A stretch of 49,034 bases of DNA from Lysobacter sp. Root690 (GCF_001427785.1 NZ_LMHM01000013.1:950394-999427); one strand, 5' to 3'; shown: positions 27,348 to 38,039, numbered from the stretch's first letter. Translations and numbers: made by a program. The notes: generated by a model from the letters alone, not told the origin.

Positions 27348-29990
27348 ATGTCGCAGCAAACCACCATCCGCAAGCTGGCCGAACTGGTGAACACGCCGGT
27401 CGAGAAGTTGCTGGAACAGCTGGCCGAGGCCGGCATGAAGTTCAGCGGCCCCGATCAGGTCGTGACCAGTATCGAGAAAGTCAAGCTGCTCGGCTTCCTC
27501 AAGCGCTCGCACGGCAAGGCCGATAAACCGGCCGAAACCGACGAAGCGGCGAAGAAGATCACGCTCAATCGCAGCCGCAAGCAGGAAATCACCGTCGGTG
27601 GCGGCAAGAACCGCACCACCGTCGATGTGGTAGTGCGCAAGAAGGTGACGCTGGTCAAGCCGAACGACGGCCCCATGTCGCCGAGCGATGAGCGCGCCGA
27701 CATCCTGCGCAAGCTCGAAGAGTCCAAGCAGCGCAACCTCGCCGAGCAGGAAAAATTGGCCGCCGACGACAAGCGTCGCGCCGATGCCGCCGCGGCGGTG
27801 CGACAGGCGGCCGAAGACGCCGCGCGCGCCAAGGCCGAGGAAGAGCACAAGCTCAAGCTCGCCGATGCCAGCGCGGCCGCGCCGAGCGTCAGCGATACGC
27901 CGACGGCGGCGACGCCGGCGGCGGTGCGCAAGCCCGCGGCGGCGCACGGTCACGGCCATCCCAAGCCGCCCGCGCCGGCCACGCCGGCGCGCGTCGACCA
28001 CAACGCGCCGCGCAACAAGACCCGCGGCTCGCACGCGATGGTCGCCGGGGTCGAGGACGACGATGCGGCCAACCGCTTCGCCGGCCAGTTGCACCTGAGC
28101 CCGTCGGATCGCGCGCGTCGCACCACCAATTCGCGCGGCAAGGGCGGCAACCGTCCGCAGCAGCGTCGTTCCAACGAGCAGGCGCGCTCCGGCGGCGGTC
28201 AGCACGGCTTCTCGCGTCCGACCGCGCCGATCGTGCGCGACGTCGCGATCGGCGACACCGTCACGGTCGCCGATCTGGCGCAGAAGCTCGCGCTCAAGGG
28301 CGGCGACGTGGTCAAGGCACTGTTCAAGATGGGCGTCATGGCGACCATCAACCAGAGCATCGACTTCGACACCGCCGCGCTGGTCACCGAAGAGCTTGGC
28401 CACACCGTGGTCCGCACCAACGCCAATGCCGCCGAAGACGCGCTGATCGCGCACGCCGAGGAAGTGCAGGGCGAGAAGGTCGCGCGTCCGCCGGTGGTCA
28501 CGATCATGGGTCACGTCGACCACGGCAAGACCTCGCTGCTGGATTACATCCGCCGCACCAAGGTCGCCTCCGGCGAAGCCGGCGGCATCACCCAGCACAT
28601 CGGCGCGTACCACGTCGAAACCGCTCGCGGCGTGATCAGCTTCCTCGACACCCCGGGCCACTCGGCGTTCACCTCGATGCGCGCGCGCGGCGCCAAGCTG
28701 ACCGACATCGTCGTGTTGGTGGTCGCCGCCGACGACGGCGTCATGCCGCAGACCCGCGAAGCCGTGCAGCACGCCAAGGCGGCCGGCGTGCCGCTGATCG
28801 TGGCGATCAACAAGATCGACAAGTCCGGCGCCGATCCGTTGCGGGTCAAGAACGAACTGCTGGCCGAGGAAGTGGTCGCCGAGGATTTCGGCGGCGACAC
28901 CCAGATGGTCGAGCTGTCGGCCAAGACCGGCGACGGCGTCGACGATCTGCTCGACGCGATCTCGCTGCAGGCCGAAGTGCTGGAACTGCGCGCGGTGCCG
29001 GTCGGCCGCGCCATCGGCACGGTGATCGAATCCTCGCTCGACAAGGGCCGCGGCCCGGTCGCCACGGTGCTGGTCCAGCAGGGTCAGCTCAAGAAGGGCG
29101 ATTACCTCGTGTGCGGCGTGCAGTACGGCCGCGTGCGCGCGCTGTTCGATGAAACCGGCAAGCAGGTCGAAGAAGCCGGTCCGTCGATTCCGGTGCAGGT
29201 GCTCGGCCTGTCGGGCGTGCCCGATGCCGGCGACGACTTCGTCGTGGTCGAGGACGAGCGTCTGGCCAAGGACGTGGCGCAACAGCGCGACGCCAAGCGC
29301 CGCGAATCGCGCCTGGTCGCCGCCGCCGGCAACCGCATGGAAGACATCATGGCCCAGATGGGCAAGGGCGAGGGCCAGCTGAGCCTCAACCTGGTCATCA
29401 AGGCCGACGTGCAGGGTTCGGTCGAGGCGCTGCGTCAGGCCCTGGTCGCGCTGTCCAACGATCAGATCCGCATCAACGTGATCAGCTCGGGCGTCGGTGG
29501 CATCACCGAGTCCGACGCCAACGCCGCGGCCACCGCCAAGGCCACGGTGATCGGCTTCAACGTCCGCGCCGACGCATCCGCTCGCCGGATCATCGAAGGC
29601 AACGGCGTCGACCTGCGCTACTTCTCGATCATCTATGACGTGATCGACCAGGTGAAGCAGGTTGCGTCGGGCATCCTCGGCGTGGAAATCCGCGAAGAGA
29701 TCATCGGCATCGCCGAGGTTCGCGACGTGTTCCGCAGCTCCAAGTTCGGCGCGGTCGCCGGCTGCATGGTGGTCGAGGGCGTGGTCAAGCGCTCCAAGCC
29801 GATCCGCGTGCTTCGCGACAACGCGGTCGTATTCGAAGGCGAACTCGAATCGCTGCGCCGCTTCAAGGAAAACGTCGACGAAGTCCGCAACGGCACCGAA
29901 TGCGGTATCGGCGTGAAGGCCTACAACGACGTCAAGCCGGGCGACCAGATCGAGTGCTTCGAGCGCATCGAGGTTCAGCGCACGCTGTAA
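27348..29990 (+). CDS. infB: Translation initiation factor IF-2
   Basis: IF-2 is the GTPase that brings fMet-tRNA to the 30S subunit and promotes subunit joining. The 880-residue protein has an N-terminal IF2-N domain (about 1-50), a long Ala/Lys/Glu and His/Pro-rich linker (about 130-290), a second IF2-N domain (about 300-350), and the GTPase core with G1 GHVDHGKTS (388-396), G3 DTPGH (about 434-438) and G4 NKID (488-491), then domains II-IV. The ATG at 27348 ([13 protein letters not shown]) matches the family start. The gene ends just before a palindromic repeat separating it from rbfA. Confidence 0.97.
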   Translation: MSQQTTIRKLAELVNTPVEKLLEQLAEAGMKFSGPDQVVTSIEKVKLLGFLKRSHGKADKPAETDEAAKKITLNRSRKQEITVGGGKNRTTVDVVVRKKVTLVKPNDGPMSPSDERADILRKLEESKQRNLAEQEKLAADDKRRADAAAAVRQAAEDAARAKAEEEHKLKLADASAAAPSVSDTPTAATPAAVRKPAAAHGHGHPKPPAPATPARVDHNAPRNKTRGSHAMVAGVEDDDAANRFAGQLHLSPSDRARRTTNSRGKGGNRPQQRRSNEQARSGGGQHGFSRPTAPIVRDVAIGDTVTVADLAQKLALKGGDVVKALFKMGVMATINQSIDFDTAALVTEELGHTVVRTNANAAEDALIAHAEEVQGEKVARPPVVTIMGHVDHGKTSLLDYIRRTKVASGEAGGITQHIGAYHVETARGVISFLDTPGHSAFTSMRARGAKLTDIVVLVVAADDGVMPQTREAVQHAKAAGVPLIVAINKIDKSGADPLRVKNELLAEEVVAEDFGGDTQMVELSAKTGDGVDDLLDAISLQAEVLELRAVPVGRAIGTVIESSLDKGRGPVATVLVQQGQLKKGDYLVCGVQYGRVRALFDETGKQVEEAGPSIPVQVLGLSGVPDAGDDFVVVEDERLAKDVAQQRDAKRRESRLVAAAGNRMEDIMAQMGKGEGQLSLNLVIKADVQGSVEALRQALVALSNDQIRINVISSGVGGITESDANAAATAKATVIGFNVRADASARRIIEGNGVDLRYFSIIYDVIDQVKQVASGILGVEIREEIIGIAEVRDVFRSSKFGAVAGCMVVEGVVKRSKPIRVLRDNAVVFEGELESLRRFKENVDEVRNGTECGIGVKAYNDVKPGDQIECFERIEVQRTL

Positions 29991-29992
29991 GG

Positions 29993-30091
29993 CCGGGAAT
30001 CGGGAATGGGGAATCGCCGAAGGCGGTTCCCCATTTCTCCGATGCTCTCCCCGCTTTTTACGATTCACGACTCCCGATTCTCGATTCCCGG
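29993..30091. repeat. GGGAATC-type palindrome between infB and rbfA
   Basis: CCGGGAATCG (29993-30002) is inverted at 30082-30091. Inside lies a strong hairpin: 30005-30018 with 30022-30035, 14 pairs including one G.T, around a GAA loop. The unit sequence matches the nuoD-nuoE element, so both belong to one family, here more degenerate. It fills the infB-rbfA gap. Confidence 0.8.
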
Positions 30092-30097
30092 ACACCA

Positions 30098-30499
30098 ATG
30101 CCTAGCAGCAAATCGTTCCACCGCACCGATCGCGTTTCCGCACAGCTGCGTCGCGAGCTGGGCAAGATCGTGCATGAAGCCGTGCGCGAGCACGGCCTGC
30201 CGTCGGTCAGCGTGTCCGACGTGGAAATCTCACGCGACCTGGCCCATGCCAAGGTCTTCGTCACCGCGCTGCAGCCCGAGCGTTCGCTCGAGGCGGTCAA
30301 GGACCTCAAGGAACTCGCGCCGAACCTGCGTTACCAGCTCGGCAAGGCGATGAAGCTGCGGCATGTGCCGGAGCTGCATTTCCATTACGACGACTCGGTC
30401 GATCGCGGCGAAAGCATCGACAACCTGTTGCGCGATCATCCCGATCTGGTCGATCGCGAAGACGGCGGCGAAGGCGAGGGCGGCGGCAAGCCGGAGTGA
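30098..30499 (+). CDS. rbfA: Ribosome-binding factor A
   Basis: RbfA is a single KH-like-domain protein needed for 16S rRNA 5'-end processing and 30S maturation, especially in the cold. The 133-residue protein shows [19 protein letters not shown] near the start, the [20 protein letters not shown] core and [23 protein letters not shown]. The C-terminal 15 residues are Gly/Glu-rich. The ATG at 30098 begins six bases after the palindromic repeat; no strong Shine-Dalgarno is visible (GGACACC). Confidence 0.95.
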   Translation: MPSSKSFHRTDRVSAQLRRELGKIVHEAVREHGLPSVSVSDVEISRDLAHAKVFVTALQPERSLEAVKDLKELAPNLRYQLGKAMKLRHVPELHFHYDDSVDRGESIDNLLRDHPDLVDREDGGEGEGGGKPE

Positions 30500-30842
30500 T
30501 CGGTCGCCAGTCGGTCTGACTGGACTGGCGGGCCCATCGAGTGCTCGGGCCGAAGGCCATCGCCTTGGGCGACAGCGGCGGCCACCGAGCGCTGCCGCAC
30601 ACGCCCGATCGGGCGCAATATGGCAGCATCCTCATGACGCGGCCCGAGGCCGCTACAGCGGTGGCGTTGCGTCGCCCGCCTTGGCGGTTCGCGAACGCGG
30701 CCGCCGCTGGCGGACAGGCATTCGGCGGCTCGGGACGGACAATCTGCCGCGCTTGGCGGCGACATCATCGGCGCCATCGGAGTGTCCGGCATGCAATCGG
30801 TACAGGACGCGCAAATCGCGCAGGCACGGGCGGACGGGTTGC
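30500..30842. other. Gap between rbfA and truB, no gene seen
   Basis: The 343-base gap is unusually long for this block. It carries open frames in several phases, but none has a recognisable protein, and base composition looks like relaxed, Arg/Gly/Ala-rich noncoding sequence. I see no terminator or clear promoter. Confidence 0.5.
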
Positions 30843-31775
30843 TTGAACACGACGCGTAAACGCAATTGGCGCAATGTCGACGGCATCCTGCTGCTCGACA
30901 AACCCCAGGGCCTGAGTTCCAACCAGGCTCTGCAACAGGCGCGCCACCTGTTCCGCGCCGAGAAAGGCGGCCACACCGGCAGTCTCGATCCGCTGGCCAC
31001 CGGCCTGTTGCCGCTGTGCTTCGGCGAGGCGACCAAGATCGCCGGCCTGCTGCTCGGCGCGCGCAAGGCCTACACCGCCACCGCGGTCCTTGGCCTGACC
31101 ACCGACAGCGACGATGCCGATGGCGCGCCGCTGCTCGAACGTCCCGTACCCGAACTCGACGATGCGGCGATCGAAGCCGCACTGGCGCCTTTGCGCGGCC
31201 CGATCCGCCAGCGCGCGCCGATCTATTCCGCGCTCAAGCAGGGCGGCGAACCGCTGTACGCCAAGGCCCGCCGCGGCGAAGCGATCGAAGCGCCCGAGCG
31301 CGACGTGGTCGTGCATGGTCTGAGCCTGACCGGCCGCGACGGCCCGCGCCTGGAACTGCATATCGAATGCGGCTCGGGCACTTACGTGCGCAGTCTGGTC
31401 CGCGACCTCGGCGAGACCCTGGGCTGCGGCGCTCATGTCAGCGTGCTGCGGCGGCTGTGGGTCGAGCCGTTCATGCAGCCGCGCATGATCACCCTGGAGC
31501 AACTGCGCGCGCTGGCCGAGCAAGGCAGCGACGTCGCCCTGGACGCCCACCTGCTGCCGATCGAAGCCGGCCTGAGCGAATTCGCCCGGGTCTCGATCGA
31601 TCTGGCCGCCGCGCACCGGCTCGGCCAGGGCCAGGCGGTGGCCTGCGAGGCCGGCGAGCCGGGTCAGGTGGCGATCTTCGGCGAAGCCGGACGCTGCCTC
31701 GGGCTGGGCCTGCGCCAGGCCGACGGCCGGCTGCAGCCGCAGCGGCTGTTCCGCTGGGCCGCGCAGGGCGGTTGA
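30843..31775 (+). CDS. truB: tRNA pseudouridine(55) synthase TruB
   Basis: TruB converts U55 of the tRNA T-loop to pseudouridine. The 310-residue protein has the family opening [19 protein letters not shown], the catalytic Asp49 in [31 protein letters not shown], and the C-terminal part with [16 protein letters not shown] (about 180-195). A TTG at 30843 is the best start I can find: GGACGGG precedes it, and family similarity starts within ten residues of it. No ATG or GTG is better placed. rpsO follows after 269 bases. Confidence 0.93.
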   Translation: MNTTRKRNWRNVDGILLLDKPQGLSSNQALQQARHLFRAEKGGHTGSLDPLATGLLPLCFGEATKIAGLLLGARKAYTATAVLGLTTDSDDADGAPLLERPVPELDDAAIEAALAPLRGPIRQRAPIYSALKQGGEPLYAKARRGEAIEAPERDVVVHGLSLTGRDGPRLELHIECGSGTYVRSLVRDLGETLGCGAHVSVLRRLWVEPFMQPRMITLEQLRALAEQGSDVALDAHLLPIEAGLSEFARVSIDLAAAHRLGQGQAVACEAGEPGQVAIFGEAGRCLGLGLRQADGRLQPQRLFRWAAQGG

Positions 31776-31856
31776 TCGGTCCTGAACGGGGGCGGTCGGC
31801 GTGACGCGAGTCGTGGCGATACACGTCCGCGATAGCCGATCCGCACCAAACCACGG

Positions 31857-31885
31857 TCGCAATCGTAGCCGCGGGCTGTTACAAT
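31857..31885 (+). promoter_or_regulatory. Possible rpsO promoter
   Basis: TACAAT (31880-31885) stands in GGGCTGTTACAATTCCG; TCGCAA (31857-31862) is 17 bases upstream and a weak -35. Transcription would start near 31892, leaving a leader of about 150 bases before rpsO, long enough for the S15 autoregulatory structure known in other bacteria, which I did not verify. Confidence 0.5.
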
Positions 31886-32044
31886 TCCGCCGCTTTTCAA
31901 GCACTTCGCACCGGCCCTCGGTTCGAAGGCCGCTTGGACGGCAATCCTCACTTAAAGCAAGCGGCGGGCCAGGCGGTGCGTCGGGGCGGTAACTCCGCGA
32001 CCGATTCGCTTCTGCGGGCCCCGCATCTACAGAGAACATAAGTC

Positions 32045-32305
32045 ATGTCGATCGACACCAGCAAGGTTATTGAAGACAACAAGCGCGGCGCCAACGACAC
32101 CGGTTCGCCGGAAGTCCAGGTCGCTCTGCTCACCGCTCGCATCGAGCAGCTCACCGGTCACTTCAAGCAGCACAAGCAGGATCACCACAGCCGTCGTGGC
32201 CTGCTGATGATGGTCAACCGCCGTCGCAGCCTGCTCGATTACCTCAAGCGTAAAGATGCCGAGCGTTACAAGGCCCTGATCGAGAAGCTCGGTCTGCGCC
32301 GTTAA
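32045..32305 (+). CDS. rpsO: 30S ribosomal protein S15
   Basis: S15 (86 residues) binds 16S rRNA early in assembly of the small-subunit platform. The sequence shows [36 protein letters not shown] and [17 protein letters not shown], the typical four-helix family signature, ending GLRR. The ATG at 32045 begins MSIDTSKVI. It is followed by a strong hairpin terminator before pnp, as in other bacteria where partial readthrough links the two genes. Confidence 0.97.
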   Translation: MSIDTSKVIEDNKRGANDTGSPEVQVALLTARIEQLTGHFKQHKQDHHSRRGLLMMVNRRRSLLDYLKRKDAERYKALIEKLGLRR

Positions 32306-32315
32306 TCGGACACCC

Positions 32316-32349
32316 AACCGCGGCGCAGCGATGCGCCGCGGTTTGTTTT
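32316..32349 (+). terminator. Terminator/attenuator between rpsO and pnp
   Basis: AACCGCGGCGCA (32316-32327) and TGCGCCGCGGTT (32332-32343) form a 12-bp stem with a GCGA loop, followed by TGTTTTGG. It starts ten bases after the rpsO stop. The imperfect T-run suggests partial readthrough into pnp. Confidence 0.85.
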
Positions 32350-32565
32350 GGCGGGCATGAAAGTCCGCAGGCTCTGCAGGATGCAGCGCCGCCAGCGCCG
32401 GTACGCAAGCGCGACCGTCGAACTGGACCGGCCCCACGAGGCCACGTGCGACGCTGCGCACCGGGACGCGCGCGAGACACACCAACCCTAGGTCGCTGCG
32501 CCGGCGGCCGACCGGAGCGGGGCAAGGGCCCCGACCGGAACGCATAGATACCGAAGGAACCCAAC

Positions 32566-34674
32566 GTGGCAAAAATTACCAAGACCTTCCAGTACGGCAA
32601 CCATCAGGTAACCCTGGAGACCGGCGAAATCGCCCGTCAGGCCGGCGGTTCCGTGATCGTCAAGATGGACGACACCGTATTGCTGGTGGCAGCCGTCGCC
32701 GCCAAGAGCGCGCGCGAGGGCCAGGATTTCTTCCCGCTGACCGTGGATTACCAGGAGAAGTTCTACGCCGGCGGTCGCATCCCGGGCGGCTTCTTCAAGC
32801 GTGAAGGCCGCGCGACCGAGAAGGAAACCCTGATCTCGCGTCTGATCGATCGTCCGATCCGTCCGCTGTTCCCGGAAGACTACAAGAACGAAGTCCAGAT
32901 CATCGCGACCGTCATGTCGATGAATCCGGAAGTCGACGGCGACATCCCGGCGCTGATCGGCGCGTCCGCCGCGCTGGCGCTCGCCGGCACCCCGTTCCAG
33001 GGCCCGATCGGCGCGGCCAAGGTCGGTTACAAGAACGGCCAGTACCTGCTCAACCCGACCGCGACCGAACTGGCCGACTCCGAGCTTGAGCTCGTCGTCG
33101 CCGGCACCTCCAACGCGGTGCTGATGGTCGAATCCGAAGCCAAGATGCTATCCGAAGAGGTCATGCTCGGCGCGGTGATGTTCGGCCATCGCGAAATGCA
33201 GAAGGTCATCAACATCATCAACGAGCTGGTCGTCGAAGCCGGCACCAAGCCGTCGTCGTGGGAAGCTCCGGCCAAGAACGACGCGCTGATCGGCGCGCTC
33301 AAGGAAGCCGTCGGCAGCCAGCTCGACCAGGCCTTCCAGGTGCGCGACAAGCTGCAGCGCCGCGACGCCATCAGCGCGATCAAGAAGGACGTGCTGCAGG
33401 GCCTCGCCGGCCGCGCCGAAGCCGACGGCTGGCACGGCGCCGAGCTGTCGAAGGAATTCGGCGAGCTCGAGTACCAGACCATGCGCAACTCGGTGCTCAG
33501 CACCAAGGTCCGGATCGACGGTCGCGCCCTCGACACCGTGCGTCCGATCGCTTCGCGCGTCGGCGTGCTGCCGCGTACCCACGGCTCCTCGCTGTTCACC
33601 CGCGGCGAGACCCAGGCGATCGTGGTCGCTACCCTGGGCACCGCGCGCGACGGTCAGATCATCGACGCGGTCTCGGGCGAGTACAAGGAACACTTCCTGT
33701 TCCATTACAACTTCCCGCCCTACTCGGTCGGTGAGTGCGGCCGCATGATGGGCCCGAAGCGTCGCGAAATCGGCCACGGCCGCCTCGCCAAGCGCGGCGT
33801 GCTCGCGGTGATGCCGACGATGGAAGAGTTCCCGTACACCATCCGCATCGTCTCGGAAATCACCGAGTCGAACGGCTCGTCCTCGATGGCCTCGGTCTGC
33901 GGCAGCTCGCTGGCGCTGATGGATGCCGGCGTGCCGATCAAGGCGCCGGTCGCGGGCATCGCGATGGGTCTGGTCAAGGAAGACGATAACTTCGTCGTCC
34001 TGTCCGACATCCTGGGTGACGAAGATCATCTCGGCGACATGGACTTCAAGGTCGCCGGCACCGCCACGGGCATCTCGGCGCTGCAGATGGACATCAAGAT
34101 CCAGGGCATCACCGAAGAGATCATGAAGGTCGCGCTGGACCAGGCGAAGGCCGGCCGTCTGCACATCCTCGGCGAGATGGCGCATGCCCTCACCGAGTCG
34201 CGCACCGAGCTGTCCGAGTACGCGCCGCGTCTGCTGACCATGAAGATCCATCCGGACAAGATCCGCGAAGTGATCGGCAAGGGCGGCTCGACCATCCAGG
34301 CGATCACCAAGGAAACCGGCACCCAGATCGACATCCAGGACGACGGCACCATCGTCATCGCTTCGGTCAACGCCGCCGCCGCGCAGGCCGCGAAGGCGCG
34401 CATCGACCAGATCGTGTCGGACGTCGAGCCGGGCCGCATCTACGAGGGCAAGGTCGCCAAGATCATGGACTTCGGTGCGTTCGTGACGATCCTGCCGGGC
34501 AAGGACGGTCTGGTCCACGTGTCGCAGATCTCCAGCGAGCGCGTCGAGAAGGTCAGCGACAAGCTCAAGGAAGGCGACATCGTCAAGGTCAAGGTGCTGG
34601 AAGTCGACAAGCAGGGCCGCATCCGCCTGTCGATCAAGGCCGTGGAAGAAGGCGAGGGCGTCGCGGCCGAGTAA
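32566..34674 (+). CDS. pnp: Polyribonucleotide nucleotidyltransferase (PNPase)
   Basis: PNPase degrades RNA 3' to 5' using phosphate, and is part of the RNA degradosome in many bacteria. The 702-residue protein has two RNase PH-like domains (about 10-230 and 310-540; the catalytic acidic motif [11 protein letters not shown] is near 483-493), then a KH domain with IGKGGSTIQ (about 565-574) and an S1 domain (about 620-695, [15 protein letters not shown]). The FFKREGR motif of the first core is present. It starts with GTG at 32566; GAAGGAA lies upstream. A terminator follows 26 bases after the stop. Confidence 0.97.
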   Translation: MAKITKTFQYGNHQVTLETGEIARQAGGSVIVKMDDTVLLVAAVAAKSAREGQDFFPLTVDYQEKFYAGGRIPGGFFKREGRATEKETLISRLIDRPIRPLFPEDYKNEVQIIATVMSMNPEVDGDIPALIGASAALALAGTPFQGPIGAAKVGYKNGQYLLNPTATELADSELELVVAGTSNAVLMVESEAKMLSEEVMLGAVMFGHREMQKVINIINELVVEAGTKPSSWEAPAKNDALIGALKEAVGSQLDQAFQVRDKLQRRDAISAIKKDVLQGLAGRAEADGWHGAELSKEFGELEYQTMRNSVLSTKVRIDGRALDTVRPIASRVGVLPRTHGSSLFTRGETQAIVVATLGTARDGQIIDAVSGEYKEHFLFHYNFPPYSVGECGRMMGPKRREIGHGRLAKRGVLAVMPTMEEFPYTIRIVSEITESNGSSSMASVCGSSLALMDAGVPIKAPVAGIAMGLVKEDDNFVVLSDILGDEDHLGDMDFKVAGTATGISALQMDIKIQGITEEIMKVALDQAKAGRLHILGEMAHALTESRTELSEYAPRLLTMKIHPDKIREVIGKGGSTIQAITKETGTQIDIQDDGTIVIASVNAAAAQAAKARIDQIVSDVEPGRIYEGKVAKIMDFGAFVTILPGKDGLVHVSQISSERVEKVSDKLKEGDIVKVKVLEVDKQGRIRLSIKAVEEGEGVAAE

Positions 34675-34700
34675 TCGCCGCGGCTCATCGTCGGATTCGG

Positions 34701-34730
34701 AAAAACGGGCTTCGGCCCGTTTTTTCGTTT
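34701..34730 (+). terminator. Rho-independent terminator after pnp
   Basis: AAAAACGGGC (34701-34710), a TTCG tetraloop, GCCCGTTTTT and further T residues. The structure is symmetric, so it could work on both strands, but only pnp needs it here. Confidence 0.92.
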
Positions 34731-34934
34731 GCGGCCGTCTCTGTCGGAATGGCCGACGGGTTTTCCGCGCCGCCTGCGCTCATCGAGCGCTACCCGCATC
34801 CACCAGACCAACTCGCCGTCCCCCTCCGATCGGCGGCGAGCGCTGCGGTCGGCCACGCCATGTCCGGGTCGCCGGGCTTTCGGCGATAGCAAGCAATAAG
34901 GCGGATTTCGCCTCGGCAATGCTTAGGGGATGCA

Positions 34935-37298
34935 ATGGGTAAGCGATCGGGGAAGGTGAGGCTGCGCGCGGGTGTCGCGGCCTCGACGGCAGGCTTGGAC
35001 CGCGGCGCGGCGACTCTCGCGTCGCGGGCGACGGCGTCGCCGGGCTTGCGGCGGGCAACGCTCGCGGTGTTGCTGGCCTGCGGTCTGGGCGCGGTCTCTC
35101 CCGTCTACGCGCAGGCGGTCATCTTCCAGGAGACGTTTACCGGAGGTCGCCTCACTTCGAACGGCAATCCGGTCACGCCGACCAGCAATCCGGCGGTGAT
35201 CACCAACTTCACCGGCGCGTCCAACATGACCTATGCGGCCGGCGCGGCCTGGACCACCAATTGCAACGGCTTCGTAACGTCATGGTCGATGACCGACAAC
35301 AATGCGGCGGGCACTGCTTCCTGCGGCAGCCAAGCGATCTGGAACCGGGTGCAGGGCCTTGCGCTCGTCCTGGGTGCTTACGAGGCAAATCTTCCGGCCG
35401 GACAAGACGCCACCAACGCAGGCGCCGCGGCAACCGCGAACCTGGCCCTGACCGCTTTCACCAGCGGCGATCCGGGCGCTCCCAATACGGTGATCTCCAA
35501 CGCGGCTACGATCGCGCTGCCGCCCATTCCGCCGGGCGGCAACAGCCGTTTCGTGACCTTCCGTTTCATTGCGTCCGCTCAGAGTTGCGCGGTAAACCCT
35601 CCCTTGGTCACCTTCTCGCTCAACGGCACCCAGCTTGGTGCCGGCAATACCAATTTGTGCACCGGGGGATCGGATGTCAGGACCTACAACATCCCCGCCA
35701 AGGGCGTGGCCGCCGCGAACAGTGCCCGGGTAGCGACGTTCTTTCCGGCCGGCACCGGGGCCCGGCTGGTCAACGGCGCCATGACCTTCAGCGTGGTCAA
35801 CCGGCAGGCCTCGGGCTCCGGCAACGACTGGGCCTGGGACAACTTCAGCGCGGTGGACGTCTCGCCGACATTGTCCAAGGCGGTCGACGGGATCGACTAC
35901 GTCACCGAGACCAAGCGCATCACCTTCACCATCACCAATACCGCGGGCGACAACCAGCTCAAGAACGGCTGGGCCTTCACCGAGACCCTGCCGGCCGGGG
36001 TGACGATCGCGGCCACGCCGAACATCGTGGTCGGCGGCACGGCCGGCTGCTCGGCCACCGCCAACGCCACCGCCGGCGGCACCACGCTCACCGTCAGCAA
36101 CGGCAATCTGCCGGCCGGCACCCCCAGCGGCAACGGCGGCACCGCCACCGCCTGCACGATCGCCGTGGATGTGGTCAGCAACACCGCCGGCGTGTTCAAC
36201 AACGTGGTCAACAACGGCGACGGCGCGGTGGACAACATCACCACCTCGACCGGCCTCAATCTGGCGTTGCAGACCGTGCCGATGGAATGGGTGGTCAACC
36301 GCTTGACCGTCACCAAGATCTCGCTGAACACCACTGGCAGCTTCAGCTTCAGCGGCAACAACGGCATCGCCAACCACACCATCGTCACCACCGCGGTCGG
36401 CGCGCCGGGCACGGCGGGCGCGGCGCAGACCTTGACGATCGCGAGCCTGACCGCGGACACCACGGTCACCGAAACCACGCTGCCGGCCGGTTGGGACGTG
36501 AGCGGCACGCCGGACTGCACCGGCCTGGCGGCCGGGCAGAGCGCGACGTACACCGCCGCCACGCGCACCCTGACCTTGCCGTTCGCCGGCCTGTCGGTGA
36601 CCACGGGCGGACGCCAGATCCAGTGCACCTTCACCAACGCGCCGCGCGCGGTGAACCTGACCTTGCGCAAGCAATGGGTCGCCGCGGTGGTCGGCGACGA
36701 TGCGACGATCACCGCCTCGCGCGGCGCAGCGGTCATCGACACCTTCGATTCCGATGCCGGCGCCGCCGACGAACTCGATACCGATGCCACGCCGACGGTG
36801 AGCTTCGTCGGCGACACCCTGACCCTGGCCGAGACCCTCGCGGCCGCGAACGGCGGCTTGTACGACACCACCTTGGCCTGTACTGGCGCCGCCGATACCA
36901 ATCCGGCCGACGGCTTGAGCGTCGGCGCGGCCGATACGGCGATCGTGTGCACCTACACCAACACCCATCGCAGCACCGACCTGTCGATCACCAAGACCAA
37001 TACACCGGCGGCGGGTCCGCTGGATCAGGCCGGCGACACGGTCAACACCGCGCAGACGACGACCTACACCCTGGTGGCGACCAACAACGGCGCGACCCCG
37101 ATCACCGGCGCGGTGGTGCGTGACGCGCCGACCGCGGGCATCACCTGCGCGCCCGGCAACCCGGTGACCATCACCGGCGATGGCGTTCCGCCGGGCTCGT
37201 TCACCGTCGCCGATCTGACCGGCGCCACCGGCATCGTGCTGGCGACGCTGGCGGCGGGTCAGAGCGCGACCTTGAGTTTCAGCTGCCAGGTGAATTGA
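34935..37298 (+). CDS. Exported DUF11/SpaA-like modular protein, paralogue 1
   Basis: The 787-residue protein has a long positively charged leader and an export signal ending near residue 60 (LLACGLGAVSPVYAQA). An N-terminal beta-rich module (about 62-310) ends with GSGNDWAWDNFSAVDVSPT. A second module contains TFTITNTAGDNQLKNGWAF. A prealbumin/SpaA-like module follows (NRLTVTKIS..., FSFSGNNGIANHTI), then another repeat (LTLRKQWVAAVVG...CTYTNTH) and a DUF11-type domain (TDLSITKTNTPAAG, final FSCQVN). No LPxTG, autotransporter barrel, PEP-CTERM or lipobox is visible, so how it stays at the surface is unknown. The ATG at 34935 has TTAGGGG before it. A paralogue lies downstream. A role in adhesion or surface structure is a guess from domain type. 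Confidence 0.8.
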   Translation: MGKRSGKVRLRAGVAASTAGLDRGAATLASRATASPGLRRATLAVLLACGLGAVSPVYAQAVIFQETFTGGRLTSNGNPVTPTSNPAVITNFTGASNMTYAAGAAWTTNCNGFVTSWSMTDNNAAGTASCGSQAIWNRVQGLALVLGAYEANLPAGQDATNAGAAATANLALTAFTSGDPGAPNTVISNAATIALPPIPPGGNSRFVTFRFIASAQSCAVNPPLVTFSLNGTQLGAGNTNLCTGGSDVRTYNIPAKGVAAANSARVATFFPAGTGARLVNGAMTFSVVNRQASGSGNDWAWDNFSAVDVSPTLSKAVDGIDYVTETKRITFTITNTAGDNQLKNGWAFTETLPAGVTIAATPNIVVGGTAGCSATANATAGGTTLTVSNGNLPAGTPSGNGGTATACTIAVDVVSNTAGVFNNVVNNGDGAVDNITTSTGLNLALQTVPMEWVVNRLTVTKISLNTTGSFSFSGNNGIANHTIVTTAVGAPGTAGAAQTLTIASLTADTTVTETTLPAGWDVSGTPDCTGLAAGQSATYTAATRTLTLPFAGLSVTTGGRQIQCTFTNAPRAVNLTLRKQWVAAVVGDDATITASRGAAVIDTFDSDAGAADELDTDATPTVSFVGDTLTLAETLAAANGGLYDTTLACTGAADTNPADGLSVGAADTAIVCTYTNTHRSTDLSITKTNTPAAGPLDQAGDTVNTAQTTTYTLVATNNGATPITGAVVRDAPTAGITCAPGNPVTITGDGVPPGSFTVADLTGATGIVLATLAAGQSATLSFSCQVN

Positions 37299-37725
37299 GG
37301 ACGACGTGGATTAGACGCCGCCGGTCGGCATGCCGCCCGCGGCGACGCGTCCAGGCGCCTTTGGCGCTTCAGCTTGAGACAGCTCCGGCCGGCGGCCTGT
37401 CCGTGTCGGACGAGCGAACGTGAGCACTCGCCAGGTCGTGCGCCGGATACCCGGGCAGGGCTGTTTGGTCTGTCGAGCAGGCGGACCCGCCGCATAAGGG
37501 ACGGCAGCGACCGGCAAGCACGCTGCGCTCTCCAGCCTGCTTGATCGCGTATCGCAGCCCCGCCGGCGAGCGGCCGGGCCGGGTACGACACGTGCCCGGA
37601 AACGATGCCGTCGAATTCGTGGGTCGAATCGCTTCGATCCGCACGGACGCATCCGTCGATAAGTCACTGCTTGGACAAGAGGCAAGGGCATGCCCTGGTC
37701 GGCGCTCGCTCATGCGACCGCGTGG

Positions 37726-37751
37726 AAAAAGTGCCTAGAGGCACTCTTTTT
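37726..37751. terminator. Two-way hairpin terminator between the paralogues
   Basis: GTGCC (37731-37735), loop TAGA, GGCAC (37740-37744), flanked by five A on the left and CTTTTT on the right. A-runs on one side and T-runs on the other would allow termination on either strand. It is 430 bases past paralogue 1. Confidence 0.75.
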
Positions 37752-37904
37752 ATGCTTGCGAACGACATCGGCGATCACGACCCCGTTCCGGCTCAGGACG
37801 CGACGCGCTTTCGGGCGACCTTGCCCGCTCCGGACGCTTCGGCTGCGCGGCGCCATGCCGAAATGTCGGGTTTGTTTTCGCACTTAAATGTATTTATTGT
37901 GTTG

Positions 37905-37922
37905 ACGGAATGTAATTTCCGT
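37905..37922. promoter_or_regulatory. Operator-like palindrome upstream of paralogue 2
   Basis: ACGGAATGTAATTTCCGT has perfect 6-bp arms around a 6-base centre, inside the only AT-rich patch nearby (TTAAATGTATTTATTGTGTTGAC). It lies 118 bases before the likely start of paralogue 2. It could bind a regulator; no promoter pair is certain. Confidence 0.45.
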
Positions 37923-38039
37923 GCGACCCCGAAACCAGGTGTCTTCGATTCGAGCGTCGCTGTTCGGATGGGTCCTTGAGCGAGATCAGACAGCCAAGGC
38001 GCTGACGCCGCTGGTCCGGCGGTATCCGGGGGAGTGGGT

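Larger units (their letters stand above)
37299..38039. other. Gap between the two DUF11 paralogues
   Basis: About 740 bases without a supported gene. It contains the hairpin terminator at 37726-37751, then an AT-rich patch (37870-37920) and an operator-like palindrome at 37905-37922. The first 430 bases show nothing I can interpret. Confidence 0.5.

Noticed and set aside
31890-32044. S15 autoregulatory pseudoknot in the rpsO leader
   Set aside because: The leader is long enough, but I could not trace a convincing pseudoknot by eye.
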